DNA of 64,000 nucleotides from Cryptomeria japonica. Lineage: Eukaryota > Streptophyta > Pinopsida > Cupressales > Cupressaceae. Numbering within the stretch: position 1 is the stretch's first letter; each line of letters starts with the position of its first letter. Below the pieces are notes generated by a model. The model was not told the DNA's origin. It did not search any database and saw only the letters and a program-made list of their open reading frames with translations. Below, piece after piece: positions 37,602-47,926 of the stretch. Location of the stretch: NCBI RefSeq assembly GCF_030272615.1, contig NC_081414.1, forward strand, positions 910,847,009 through 910,911,008, given 5' to 3'. The position numbers and the translations under genes are program-made.

Positions 37602-37919
37602 TTGCCCCATTGCAAATTGGGACCCCCTCTTTTTGCTATTAGTCTTAGGTGTGTCAAGTAGTCTAATAGCAATCAAGTCTCACAAGAGGCTAGTTTAGAG
37701 CTCAATTAGCTTTTAGTACTTAAGTGTTAAATGAGAGTCAAGAGCTTCATTGTTCACAATGCAACCTTCAGGTGAAAACGACAAAGTCATGAGAGTTTTT
37801 TTGAGTGATGGCCAACTCTCAAGCAAGAGGAGGCACTTCAAAGATTGAGGGAGAGGAGAATTCGATCAAAAACTTGAAGATGAAAAATGAATATCAAAAT
37901 TTTACAAGTGTGGATGAAA

Positions 37920-38265
37920 TTTTTCTTTGACCTTAAGGAATCCACAAAGTGACATCTCACTTTCCTTGACCCCAAGGAATCCACGACTTAGAGATCTTGA
38001 AGGTTGAGTTGCTCAAATCAATGATAATCAATCTTCCAAGCGTCAGGTGAAATGCATAGTGTTGATAAAGCTTTAATGATTTCAACAAGTAAGATCATCT
38101 CTAACCAAACTTGCAGGCAAACCACCTTTTACTTGAAGAAATCAACATTGAAGAAAGAAGTGAGTTTTGAAGAAAACAAGAAAAGTTGTCTTTGAGTGCT
38201 TGATTTCCTCGACCTCAAGGAATCCACAAACTCACTTCTCAATTTCCTTGACCCTAAGGATTACT
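37920..38265. repeat. TTCCTTGACC..AAGGAA palindromic repeats, left block
   Basis: Four copies of an imperfect palindrome such as TTCCTTGACCCCAAGGAA followed by TCCAC, at about 37926, 37961, 38207 and 38250. The block is separated from a similar one at 39714-40115 by solo LTR H. Confidence 0.85.
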
Positions 38266-38375
38266 CAATTAAGGAAGAGATAAAGATGAAAATTGCCTTG
38301 ATCAATCCTTGGATTTTGAAGTTTGCGAGCAAAGTGATTGAACACCTCAAAGAAGCAAAATAAAAAAGATGGGAG

Positions 38376-39720
38376 TGTTGGATATTGTTGTTGTTAGGAT
38401 ATGTTGTTGTCATTGATGTCAACATATTCCTGCGTTTTGGTGTTGCAGAGAAATGTTTTGGTGATCCGGTGATTGCAGTGAGTTGATGTGGTTGGTTTAT
38501 CTATTTTTTATGTTGAATCAACCTAAGATACTTCATTCTTTATTGATTTCATGATGCTATGTGATGATTTGACCGAGTTGAGGATTCCGGTAAGGAGATT
38601 GGTTTTCAGTGTTCAGTGTTGCAGTATTCTGGTATTTGATTCATTGTGCTCCGGTATGATCATATCGTGTGTTGCGGATTTGGGAGAGTGTTTGGGATGT
38701 TCATGTGCATCTTCATTTCAGATGGTTCGTGATTTGATGCTTCGCAAGCTATCTTTTTTGTCCAAGTTGCTGTTGTTATGTGTTCTTGAGTGTTAGCGTG
38801 TTGATCGATGAAGATTTGATTAAGTGGTGTTGGTGCAGCTATTGTGGACGATTCTAATGTGCTTGTTGGTGTTTCTTAATCATGTCCTATTTGTTTTGTT
38901 GGTTTGCAGTGATCATTGTGCGTGTTCTTGATGATCTTATGGGTTCGGTGATATTCTTTGTGTTATGCAGTATTTTTTGGTGGTGTAATGTGTTATGGTT
39001 GATCTTGACGAGATTTCCGGTGATGGTGCACGTTTGAGGAGTTGATTTAGGTCCATGCTATGTTGTTTATGACATTGTATTGGTTCCATGGTTGATTTAT
39101 GTATCGTGTGATGTAATTTTGTAATTAGGTGTTGAGGGTTTGGGTGATCTTGTAGTTAAGGTTGATGATTTGTATAAATGGGTGTAATATTCATGCAATT
39201 TGGGTATGGGTGTTAAGTCTGCATTAATAGAGTGGTGTATGTGCGAACAAGTGAATTCATCTTTCGGTGTGGTGTATTGAGCAGTGTGTGTTGTAGGGCA
39301 GACATATGAGCTTAATCAGAACTGTCATCAGGCATTAGCAGATGTTATTCTTGGAGTTCATCTTTGTCGGATTGTAGTCTGAATATCTTTGTAAGGTAGT
39401 GAACCTACCCTGAGGGTTGTAGCCTTTTGGGTCATTGTAATTTGAGCAGTGAGCTCTAGGCAATGTGTCTGAATGCATGTGCATTCCCCATTGTAATATT
39501 TACACATACTACTGCAAAGTATAATCTCATTGTGGGTAGGTTCCCACCGTGGGTTTTCCCTTGATCGGGTTTTCCACGTCAAAAATATTGGTGTTATGTG
39601 TTTTGATGTTATTGTTGTTATCTTTCTTTCTGTTGTAGTTGATTAGATCTGAGATAGTGCTTAATTTGTTTAATTCGATGAAAACTGATTCACCCCCCCT
39701 CTCAGTTTTCCTTGAACTCA
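38376..39720 (+). repeat. copia LTR H (probable solo)
   Basis: Begins TGTTGGATATTG, shares TGTTGTCATTGATGTCAA with LTR F, and has U5 words CCACCGTGGGTTTTCCC and GGGTTTTCCACGTC. The hairpin AAAACTGA...TCAGTTTT is at 39681-39709. It ends near CTTGAACTCA at 39720. I could not find a matching 5-bp duplication, so the right end or its history is uncertain. Confidence 0.7.
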
Positions 39721-40115
39721 AGGAAAACTGAAGAGCAATTGAAGTTGATGAAGTGAAAGTTTTCCTCAAGGAAAACTGAAGAGCAATTGAAGTTGATGAA
39801 GTGAAATTTTTCCTTGAACTCAAGGAATCCATGAAGTGACATCTCAATTTCCTTGACCTCAAGGAATCCACACTTAAGACTTGAAGGTGAGGTGAAGCGA
39901 AGATTCTATTATCCAAGTTCATCTTTGAGAATTTTCAAAAAAGTAAAATATCTTTGATCGAAATGGGAGAAGGCTGGAACGATCAACATAATGGTGGGAT
40001 GGAGTTAAAATGTTACGATCATTTTCCTTGGCTTCAAGGAATCCACGATCCCACATCTCAATTTCCTTGGCCTCAAGGAATCCTCGACTTCACATCTTAT
40101 ATTCCTTGACTCCAA
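39714..40115. repeat. TTCCTTGACC..AAGGAA palindromic repeats, right block
   Basis: Seven copies at about 39710, 39766, 39808, 39849, 40022, 40062 and 40101. Each pairs TTCCTTG with CAAGGAA around 4-5 central bases and is usually followed by TCCAC. Two of them are joined by an exact 30-bp repeat starting GAAAACTGAAGAGCAATTG. Confidence 0.85.
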
Positions 40116-40917
40116 GGAATCCACAACCCAAGGCGATGTAACAACATTGCTTAATGCTTGGGTGGTGCTAGCACAATCATAAAAAAGTTGACCTTTGAAG
40201 AAAAAACTTTTTGATTTCAAATAAAAATTAAAAAAAGAGAAACAAATTGACTATCCCTTGGAATTTGAAAGCATTGCAAAACATTAATGTGAAGGGTTGA
40301 CCTCTTAAGAAAGTGAACAACCAAGAGTCCTATCTCAAAACATCTATTTAAGATTGACTAAGCATTTCATTTGCTCATCAATCTAAACTATTTTCCTTCA
40401 TCAAGTAGAGTGAATCTTTTCAATCGACAAGTAGTGATTTTGATCAGCATCAAAGAGAATTTAAAGGTGAAATTCCAAGTGAGCAATACAACATCACAAT
40501 GAGTTTGACCCCAACAAGCCTAAAGCACATTCATTATATCAGTTTGAAGGTGAATTTATGTCGTTGTAGCAATTTTTATGACCATCGAAAGAGGTTTTAA
40601 CGAATTCCATCCTAACATTCAATATCCAAGCGAATTCCACTAGCACTAAGGCAAATATTTGAGCAACAATGAACTTGGAAGCATCATTTAATTATCAATT
40701 AGGGCTCATAGAAGGTTCGATTTTTGTGATTTTTTGAAGCCTTTTATTAGGATCATGCCTAATTGTAGGTAAACACATTCTTAGATCAGACTTGTGAAGG
40801 GTTCTAAGCCTTTGAATTCCTTCAAAATAATTCATTTCTAAGCTCACAATTGTCAAAATCTATTCTTAACTAATTGATATTGCATTCGCATAGTCATTAT
40901 TAAGCAAAATCTTAGTC
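40116..40917. other. AT-rich stretch, possible 5' region of the unit at 42550
   Basis: No coding frame identified. It continues beyond solo LTR G into the region before the degenerate coding block. Confidence 0.35.
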
Positions 40918-40922
40918 TAATA

Positions 40923-42410
40923 TGATGAATAATGATGAATAGTAAGTACTCAACAGAAACTGAGAGGGGGGGTGAATCAGTATAGACAAAAACTTCCTTA
41001 AACCAGTTTGAATGCAAAGACTGAACTAATTGGTAAATAGTATCACCGATCTAAAGCAGGGTACTACCGGTAAAACACAGTGTGACTGTGAAAGACATAA
41101 ACCGGCAACACTTAGATCTTCACCACACCTAATATCTCCTTTCCACTTCACCCATATGCATAAACAAGTAATACATAAAAAATATAAAGACCACTGGATC
41201 AGCATGCATTACCACTTAACAGAAAATACTAATCATCACATGAAAAAGCATCACACATGACACACTGATTTTTCACGTGGAAACCCAACTGGGAAAAACC
41301 ACGGTGGGGATGAATACCCACAAGTTGTTCTTTGAACTCTTCTGAAGTCCGCTCTGTTAGGAGCCTAATCCGGTTAAGGACTTTACACTAGGTTCTGTTA
41401 GGAACCGATCCCGCTAGGGATCACTCGGTTAAGGGATGGCTAAATACTCGGTTAAAGGTTACCTCGCAAGAGGATTTGAAGAACTCATTTATTTGAGTCA
41501 CCCTGTTAAAGGATCTACACAAAGCTTGTTAAAGCTACCTGGTTAAAGGATTTTCCAACTACTGAAATGGTTAGAAGTCAATAGGTAATACATTGATCTG
41601 ATAATAGCACTCAATGCCAATGCATATCTACTTTAGTTCCTTTGCTTCTGCAGTCACACTCTGCAGGTATCAACACACTTCTTCGGTCTGGCAAGAATCA
41701 AGTATCTCTTCACTTGGATACACGCATAACATTTGCCAACAACTTCACACTGCAAATCATCATCAACCTTATAGGAAACAGATAGGTCGGTAGCATAAAC
41801 CTTAAACCCTAAACATTTAGGTTGTCAATACAGTCGGTCCAATCCTGACCGTTCAAAACACATTGCATTGAATAAAACAGTCTTGAACAGATCTCAAGAC
41901 GTTCTCCATCATTCGTTCTTTGCTGCTTCTGGAAGCTGATAACCCATCATGCGTTCTCCACCGTTTATTGAGACTTCGCACATTCTCGAGGTAGATAGGA
42001 TCAATCTTCTTCATGCAAGATCCTCAAGGAAATCCTTCACGTGCACAACGCTGACGTGGCAACACGATTTGATCTTCATTTCAATGCTAACCCATCAGAG
42101 AATGTTGTCGGTCGAGTCACACAAACTTGAAATGCATCAACCAGAAACCCTGAAGCTGAGACTACCAACCGGTAGTCATACCAAATGAAACCTCAATACA
42201 AAACTTTCCATATACCGGTTCATATTCCAACATACCGGTTCACTTGAACAAACATACTGCTTCACTTTTTCACATATACCGGTTCACATCATCATACCGG
42301 TTCTCTTGCCAGTTCGCTTACTTCAATATACCAGTTCATACTTCAACATATTAACATCAATGACAACATACAATATCATCATATCATCGAGCTCTGCACA
42401 TATGCCAACA
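40923..42410 (-). mobile_element. copia solo LTR G with TAATA duplication
   Basis: On the plus strand it starts TGATGAATAATG and ends TATGCCAACA, flanked by TAATA at 40918-40922 and 42411-42415. In reverse it matches LTR F (TGTTGGCAT, TATTGTATGTTGTCATTGATG), and it carries CCCAACTGGGAAAAACCACG and the hairpin ACTGA...TCAGT at 40959-40981. There is no internal region. Confidence 0.88.
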
Positions 42411-42549
42411 TAATAGAGGGTTAGGGTGCAAATTTGAAGCTGAAGTCAAAGAAAATTATCAAATTTTATGTTAATTTCCAAAATTGAATTGTTCGTTATT
42501 GAGTTTTCATGCTTTTTCACCTTATATCCTTTCAAATTTGTAACTTAAG

Positions 42550-45500
42550 CAACTATTGCAGGAGATAGATGTCAGCCCCAAGGACCGAAGAAGTGTCTAG
42601 GTAGACTTAAATCAAGGAGGATTCAAATGACATATGCTTTTGGAATCAAAGATCGTCCCATACTGGGCGAATATAGGATATATCAACCTTGACAAGTTCA
42701 ACATGGAGAAGTATTGAGGATCTCTCTATGGGAATAGTCCTTCCTGTGTGTCAAAGAAGATGATCAAGAATGGGATAATGCAAGCAACTGGATTTGCTAC
42801 AACTATTCAATGTAATTAGTTTATAGTTGAGTGTGCAAGACATTATGATGTTGAGTCAAGACAAATAGTAGCTCTTGGTGGTAAGACGTTAGCATATTTA
42901 TCAAGGACATCCATCCGTGAAGCATTTGATATACCCGATCACAACAAGATCATTTACAAGAACAAAGGAGCACAAATGATATATGATGAAGACCCCAAGA
43001 AATGCTTAGAGATCATCAACAAGTTTTGGATATCCAAGTCGAGACCTCATCACTTCAAGATGCCTAGGAGACTCTATCGATTAGATTTCAAGAAAGAATA
43101 TGGAGATTTGATCACGTCGTTGAATCGAATCATGGGATGTCCTCAATCATCATACTTTGAGACTTAAATGTTCTATTACATGGAAGTAGTGACAGTCGAT
43201 TGGGCAAGGATCATAAGTAATAACATAGATCAACAATTGAGAAGGCTATAGCGTTCCAAGGAATTTTACATGAGCTCATATGTCATCTATTCACTAGCAA
43301 GAGCCTATAGATACCAGGGATTGCCATATTGAGGTCTAGTTGGAAGCAACAAAGGAGAAATAAGAGTGTGTGAGTGATAACCACAACTACACTTCCTCAA
43401 CACGATGTACTTTAGAAGTCAATGATGCCTTTTCAATGCTTATAGTAAGGACCTTACAAGGTGACATTCATCAAAGGTTATCCTAGCTAGCAAAGGAGCT
43501 ACTGAAAAGGTATGGAGCATCATTCATCCAATACCCCAAGTTCACATACATAAGAGTTCAAGGGTGTTCATCTTCACCCTACAAGCTTCCAAGGTACTTG
43601 ACCAACAAAATGGTGTTGTTGGAGCTCTTACGACAATTGGTTTCATATGATAAAATTAAAAAGAATAGACACAAGACTGAAATATCTTTTCCAATCACTA
43701 TTGGGAAATCAATAGAGATTTGCCCATCAATACAAACTGACGAAAAAATCAAAATAATTGAAGTTCTATCTTCTTGTCATATATCCATCATGGGCAAACT
43801 TTGATCCATATGGCAACATAGGGAAGATTAAAGGAAGCAAGCACAAACATAAGCCACATGTTGAAGACTATTAGATAAACGCTAAGGATGAATTTTTAAG
43901 TTAGGAGAAAGATGTTTTCTCAACTACCCATTGATATCATAAGAATTTGTAGGCTCTTTCCCATTCTCGATCAAGTGCAAATTGATGGAAGGTGCCACCA
44001 ATGTGCCTTTAAACATGAGAAAGAAAAGGAGATACAAGTTAATTGGAATAAAATAGAAACCATCAAATTTGAGGAAGTGATGAAGTCCGTCCTAACACAC
44101 ACAAAGGTGAGCCGATATACAAGTTAAGAAGATGAAGAAATAAAATGCATAGTTAAGCTATGATGCGATGGGGTATTTTATTTCCCACTCATCTGATAAT
44201 GAGATAGAGAGCATGAGCCTTGGGAAAGGTGCAACCCAAACATCTCATCCTAAGGAATCTAAAAGGAAAAAAAGTCACAAGGAAGGATCAAGACAAAAGA
44301 GACAAAAAGACTAGTGTAGATCATCCTTCCACTAGCACTTCATCTCTTCAAGAGAGTACTATGAACCAGTCATTTGTCACAAAAAGTCAATCATTAAGGA
44401 GGAGTGAAGGCCAAGGTGTCGATGAATCTTTGGAGTCCACCATACAAGATAATAGAAGTAGAAGAGTGGCCCGAGAAACAAGATTGCTACCAAAAGTTAA
44501 TCCAATTGTGCAAGGATAGATTGTAGATGATACACCTATAATGAATGAGGATGCTAACATCATAGATGAAGATGTGAATGAAGGAAGGAAGTCCCCTCTC
44601 CAATAATATCAAGGACCCAAAGAGTTAGAAGAGAGAGAAGAGAAAATCAACTATCCCTGCATGGTTGTAAGATAGAATGACTAAAGAAGTAATAACAATG
44701 GAAGAAGATACATCAAATAACTTGGAGAGTTTGTTGGAGAGAATTGACAAAACATCAAAGAAGAAGAAGGCTACTAAACTCTCTAAGATCATGAGGGATG
44801 GTACAAGGACGTGCACATTGCAAATAGCTACTCCAAGGGTGGATAAGGTAGAAGATGAGATCACTCCTAATGAATATGATGTTGAAACCATTGACTTAGG
44901 GTCTACTACATCCGAACAAGAGATTGAAGAGTTGAATGATTCTGTAAAGGCAATCCAGGATAGACTAAAGATTGTACAAGAAGGTAAGAGGTTGTGGAAA
45001 ACAAACTAGATGTCCTAAGAGGTTATGTTAAACAACTCACAAAACCAGTACAACAAGCCAATGCTTCATTCATCCCCCCACCCCTGCTTCCATTAGAATC
45101 GGTCCAAGATTTGGAGGTAATGAGGACTACATCCCAGGTTGTGAGAAGATGGATAGATAATTCTTTAATGAAGGCAAGAGAATGTGTTGGCAAATTGGTG
45201 CACATTTTTGAGAGAGTCACTTCTATCCAAGACAAGATCCAAATTCTACTTACCTCATATGAGGAATTGAACAGTTTCAAGGAGCTAACCATTCCACGAC
45301 TACAAGTACCAATGGACATCCCTAGATAAACTTTAGTGGCTGGTGGAGTTATGAAAGTTCACCAAGCATGTGATTTTTATAGATGGTATTGCATACTCAA
45401 GATGAGGAAGGATATGTTTGAGGAAATGAGTAGAGATTATGCAAGAGTCGACGAAATGATCAAGGATATATATGATAGGGTCCTCATCACAACTGAGGTG

Positions 45501-45840
45501 ATACTTGGAGGAGTGAAAGAGGGTGAGGATGTGACTACTGATAAGTTGATGGATAGAGTGAGATGCATCTTCTTCAAACATACAAAAGCAATTTTAGAGG
45601 AGCATCTAGATGACATTCATGAATTCATGATACTTTTGAGCAATGTTCAAGACTTATGACTTGATCAGGAGAAAATATTTGCTTCATCCTTGATTGACCT
45701 AGCATTCATGGAAAACAAATTGGAGATCATGCCAAGTGTACTAATGGAAGAGCTTGACATCATTATGTCCAAATTCATCAAATTTTCTTCTAGGGAAAGA
45801 GATAAGGGGAACAAACTTTTAGATGATAGCTTGTTATGAT
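42550..45840 (+). pseudogene. degenerate coding region of unknown family
   Basis: A series of fragments in shifting frames: around 42840-43170 (ALGGKTLAYLSRTSIREAFD, then DPKKCLEIINKFW and MGCPQSS), 43598-43804, 43912-44127, a Lys/Ser/Thr-rich linker at 44220-44519, and a charged, helical tail (44677-45659, with MENKLDVLRGYVKQLTK and VTSIQDKIQILLTSYEEL). A start-like ATGTCAGCC at 42571 follows a TATTGCAG acceptor-like site. I do not recognise the family. The pattern of a globular N-terminal part, a low-complexity linker and a coiled-coil-like tail resembles the antisense PMD protein only in layout. Stops and frameshifts make it non-functional. It is probably part of an older mobile element into which element D inserted at 46115. 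Confidence 0.5.
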
Positions 45841-46115
45841 TCTATGTAGAATCGAATTTTCTCATTGGAGGATTCATCCTCGTAGTTTGTGCCATGAAAG
45901 TTGTTACTTTCTAATTGGCTGATATTTAATAAAGTTGCAAATTAGGTATTTGGTTGTAGAAAACCCTAATTAGGGTTTAGGTGGCTCAATCTTGGCCATA
46001 TATTTTAAATCTATCTTTGCCCTTGATTTGTATTTGGAGCTCTATATAAGTTGCCTCATTTAACTTGTAACTCATAAGAGACTTTGTAGAATTGTTTCTA
46101 TAGTGCTACTAGATT
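45841..46115. other. 3' flank of the unknown coding region, LTR-like
   Basis: Contains AATAAA (45930) and a plus-strand TATA, GAGCTCTATATAAG, near 46036. It could be the start of an LTR of the older element; it is cut by element D. AGATT at 46111-46115 is the candidate target-site duplication of D. Confidence 0.35.
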
Positions 46116-47512
46116 TGATGCCCTCCTAAATGGCACAAGGTTAGTAAATGATCAACAACACAAAAAGACACAAAACCGTTAGATTGTTAGTGTTAGTAAA
46201 TTAAAAACTAATCTAAAAAGACATACCAAGAGAAATACTAAAAACATGCTAATATATCTAACTAAAGAAGCAAAGATAATGAGGCATCTCCAAATGCCTC
46301 TTAGCATGGTTTTGGTTCCTTTCTCCCTTGTTCCTCTCCTCTCCAAGTTCTGAAATAGTGTAGCTCTCAGCAACTTTTTGCACTATGGATGCTTATGGAG
46401 GATTGAGATTGTAATATTGTGCTTCGAATATGAAATGAGAAGCTAATGCTATGCTATTGATGTTAAAATGATATATTTTAACCAAAATAACAAGGTATTA
46501 GATGATTATGCTAAAAATGCTCTTTAAAATGTCTATAGCTTAGATGCATACAAGTTTTCAGGATCTGGATTATGAAGAAATGGGCTCTATTTATAGGGAA
46601 AATGGAGTAATGGATGGTTGAGATTGAATAATCTCAACAAGGGTCAGGATTGAATGATTTCAAATCCATGTGAGGGCTTTCAACCCAATCCCAGGATGAC
46701 AAGTGTCAATGTGAGATAGGTTGAGAGGGGAGGGAATAAGCATTAAATGTCTGATATGACCTTGGGATTTAGAGTCAAGGTTGGTTGAATGAATAAACTC
46801 TTTATTCAAAGAATAAAGCTTTTATCCAATGGATAAACTCTTGTGCAAATGTGAAATGGATGAATATGGTCAAAACAATAAATGTTTGGGGAGACAAGTT
46901 TGAAATAACCATAAATGGTTATATAAGAGTCATAAATGGTCATGTAAGAGCCTTTAGTGGTCTTTGAAGACTTTGGGGGTTAATTTGTTGAACACACAAA
47001 GCATTAAATGCTTTTCAAAGACTTTGGAGTCTTTGAGAAGTGACTCCATTTTGCTTAGGAATGTGACAATAATTAGGGGATGGATTAGGCTAATTAGGAA
47101 AGGGTTAGAAGAATCTAGAAGAGGATTAGATTTTGCAAGTGGATTTGGTGGGTGAGGGAAAATAAGATTTTATTAAAATAAAAATTCATTTATTTCAATA
47201 AATGTGTGCAAGTTGCATTTGTAGGAAATGCAAGTGGCGTGGGGATAATGATTTAAATAAATGTTTTATTTAATTTATTTAAAAGAGGAAAAGGGGATTT
47301 AATTAAATAAATAGATTTTATTTATTTAATTGATTGTGAATTTGATTTAATGAATTAATTAAAACAAATTGAATAATTTATTTAATTAATAGAAGAATGT
47401 TTGGGGATGAATTAATTAAATATTAATTTAATTAATTGATGGCTAGTGGATTTTTAATCAAATAAATAGCGAATATTTATTTAATTAAGTTGGACAGATT
47501 TGTGTGACTACA
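46116..47512 (-). repeat. 3' LTR of element D
   Basis: A 1397-bp LTR; on the plus strand it starts TGATGCCCTCC and ends GTGTGACTACA. The minus-strand promoter core TATAAATAGAGC is at 46584-46595. TTAATTAAAT words crowd the U3 end (47160-47490). Confidence 0.92.
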
Positions 47513-47528
47513 TTTGCCCCTCTTTGAG
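47513..47528 (-). promoter_or_regulatory. polypurine tract of element D
   Basis: The plus strand reads TTTGCCCCTCTTTGAG, i.e. minus-strand AAAGAGGGGCAAA directly before the LTR start TGTAGTCACAC. Confidence 0.9.
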
Positions 47529-47823
47529 ACGGTGCGGTTTATCGCATCGTTTCAAAGAAAGAAAAATAGGTGTGAAAAAATGCCCCAATAAAATGCGAAT
47601 TTAATGGGTGGTATGCCCCCTCGAGAGATGGGCCGAAAAATTTCGAAAAATCGGATGATCTCTCGAAAAAGAACAAAAATTGGCAGGGTGGTAGAAGAGA
47701 AGAAGTTAGCCATATGGGTGAAAAATAGAAGAAAACGGGGGAAACATGGAGAAATGGGGGCCTCGGAAAGTTCACGGGGACCACGACGATGAGCAGGGGG
47801 GAAGTTACGGTGACCACGAAGGG

Positions 47824-47830
47824 TATAAAT
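47824..47830 (+). promoter_or_regulatory. TATA box of the antisense PMD gene (element D)
   Basis: GGGTATAAATGGGG lies about 100 bp upstream of the start codon at 47927, between the 3' LTR and the gene, on the strand opposite to gag-pol. Element A has CCTATAAAAGGGG in the same place. Confidence 0.6.
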
Positions 47831-47926
47831 GGGGTGAAAGGGGTGAAAATAGGATCATTTGTGACCGCGATCAGTTGAAAACGAGAGCTCTGATAGTGAC
47901 ATTTGGAGGAGCGAGCAGGAGCTACG

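Noticed and set aside
39721-39725. Target-site duplication for LTR H
   Set aside because: AGGAA after the proposed end does not match GGGAG before the start, so no claim is made.
42976-43167. Assigning the unknown coding region to the PMD family
   Set aside because: No PMD signature (LAERWH, TLEDV, WEH.P.RP) is present; the layout is only superficially similar.
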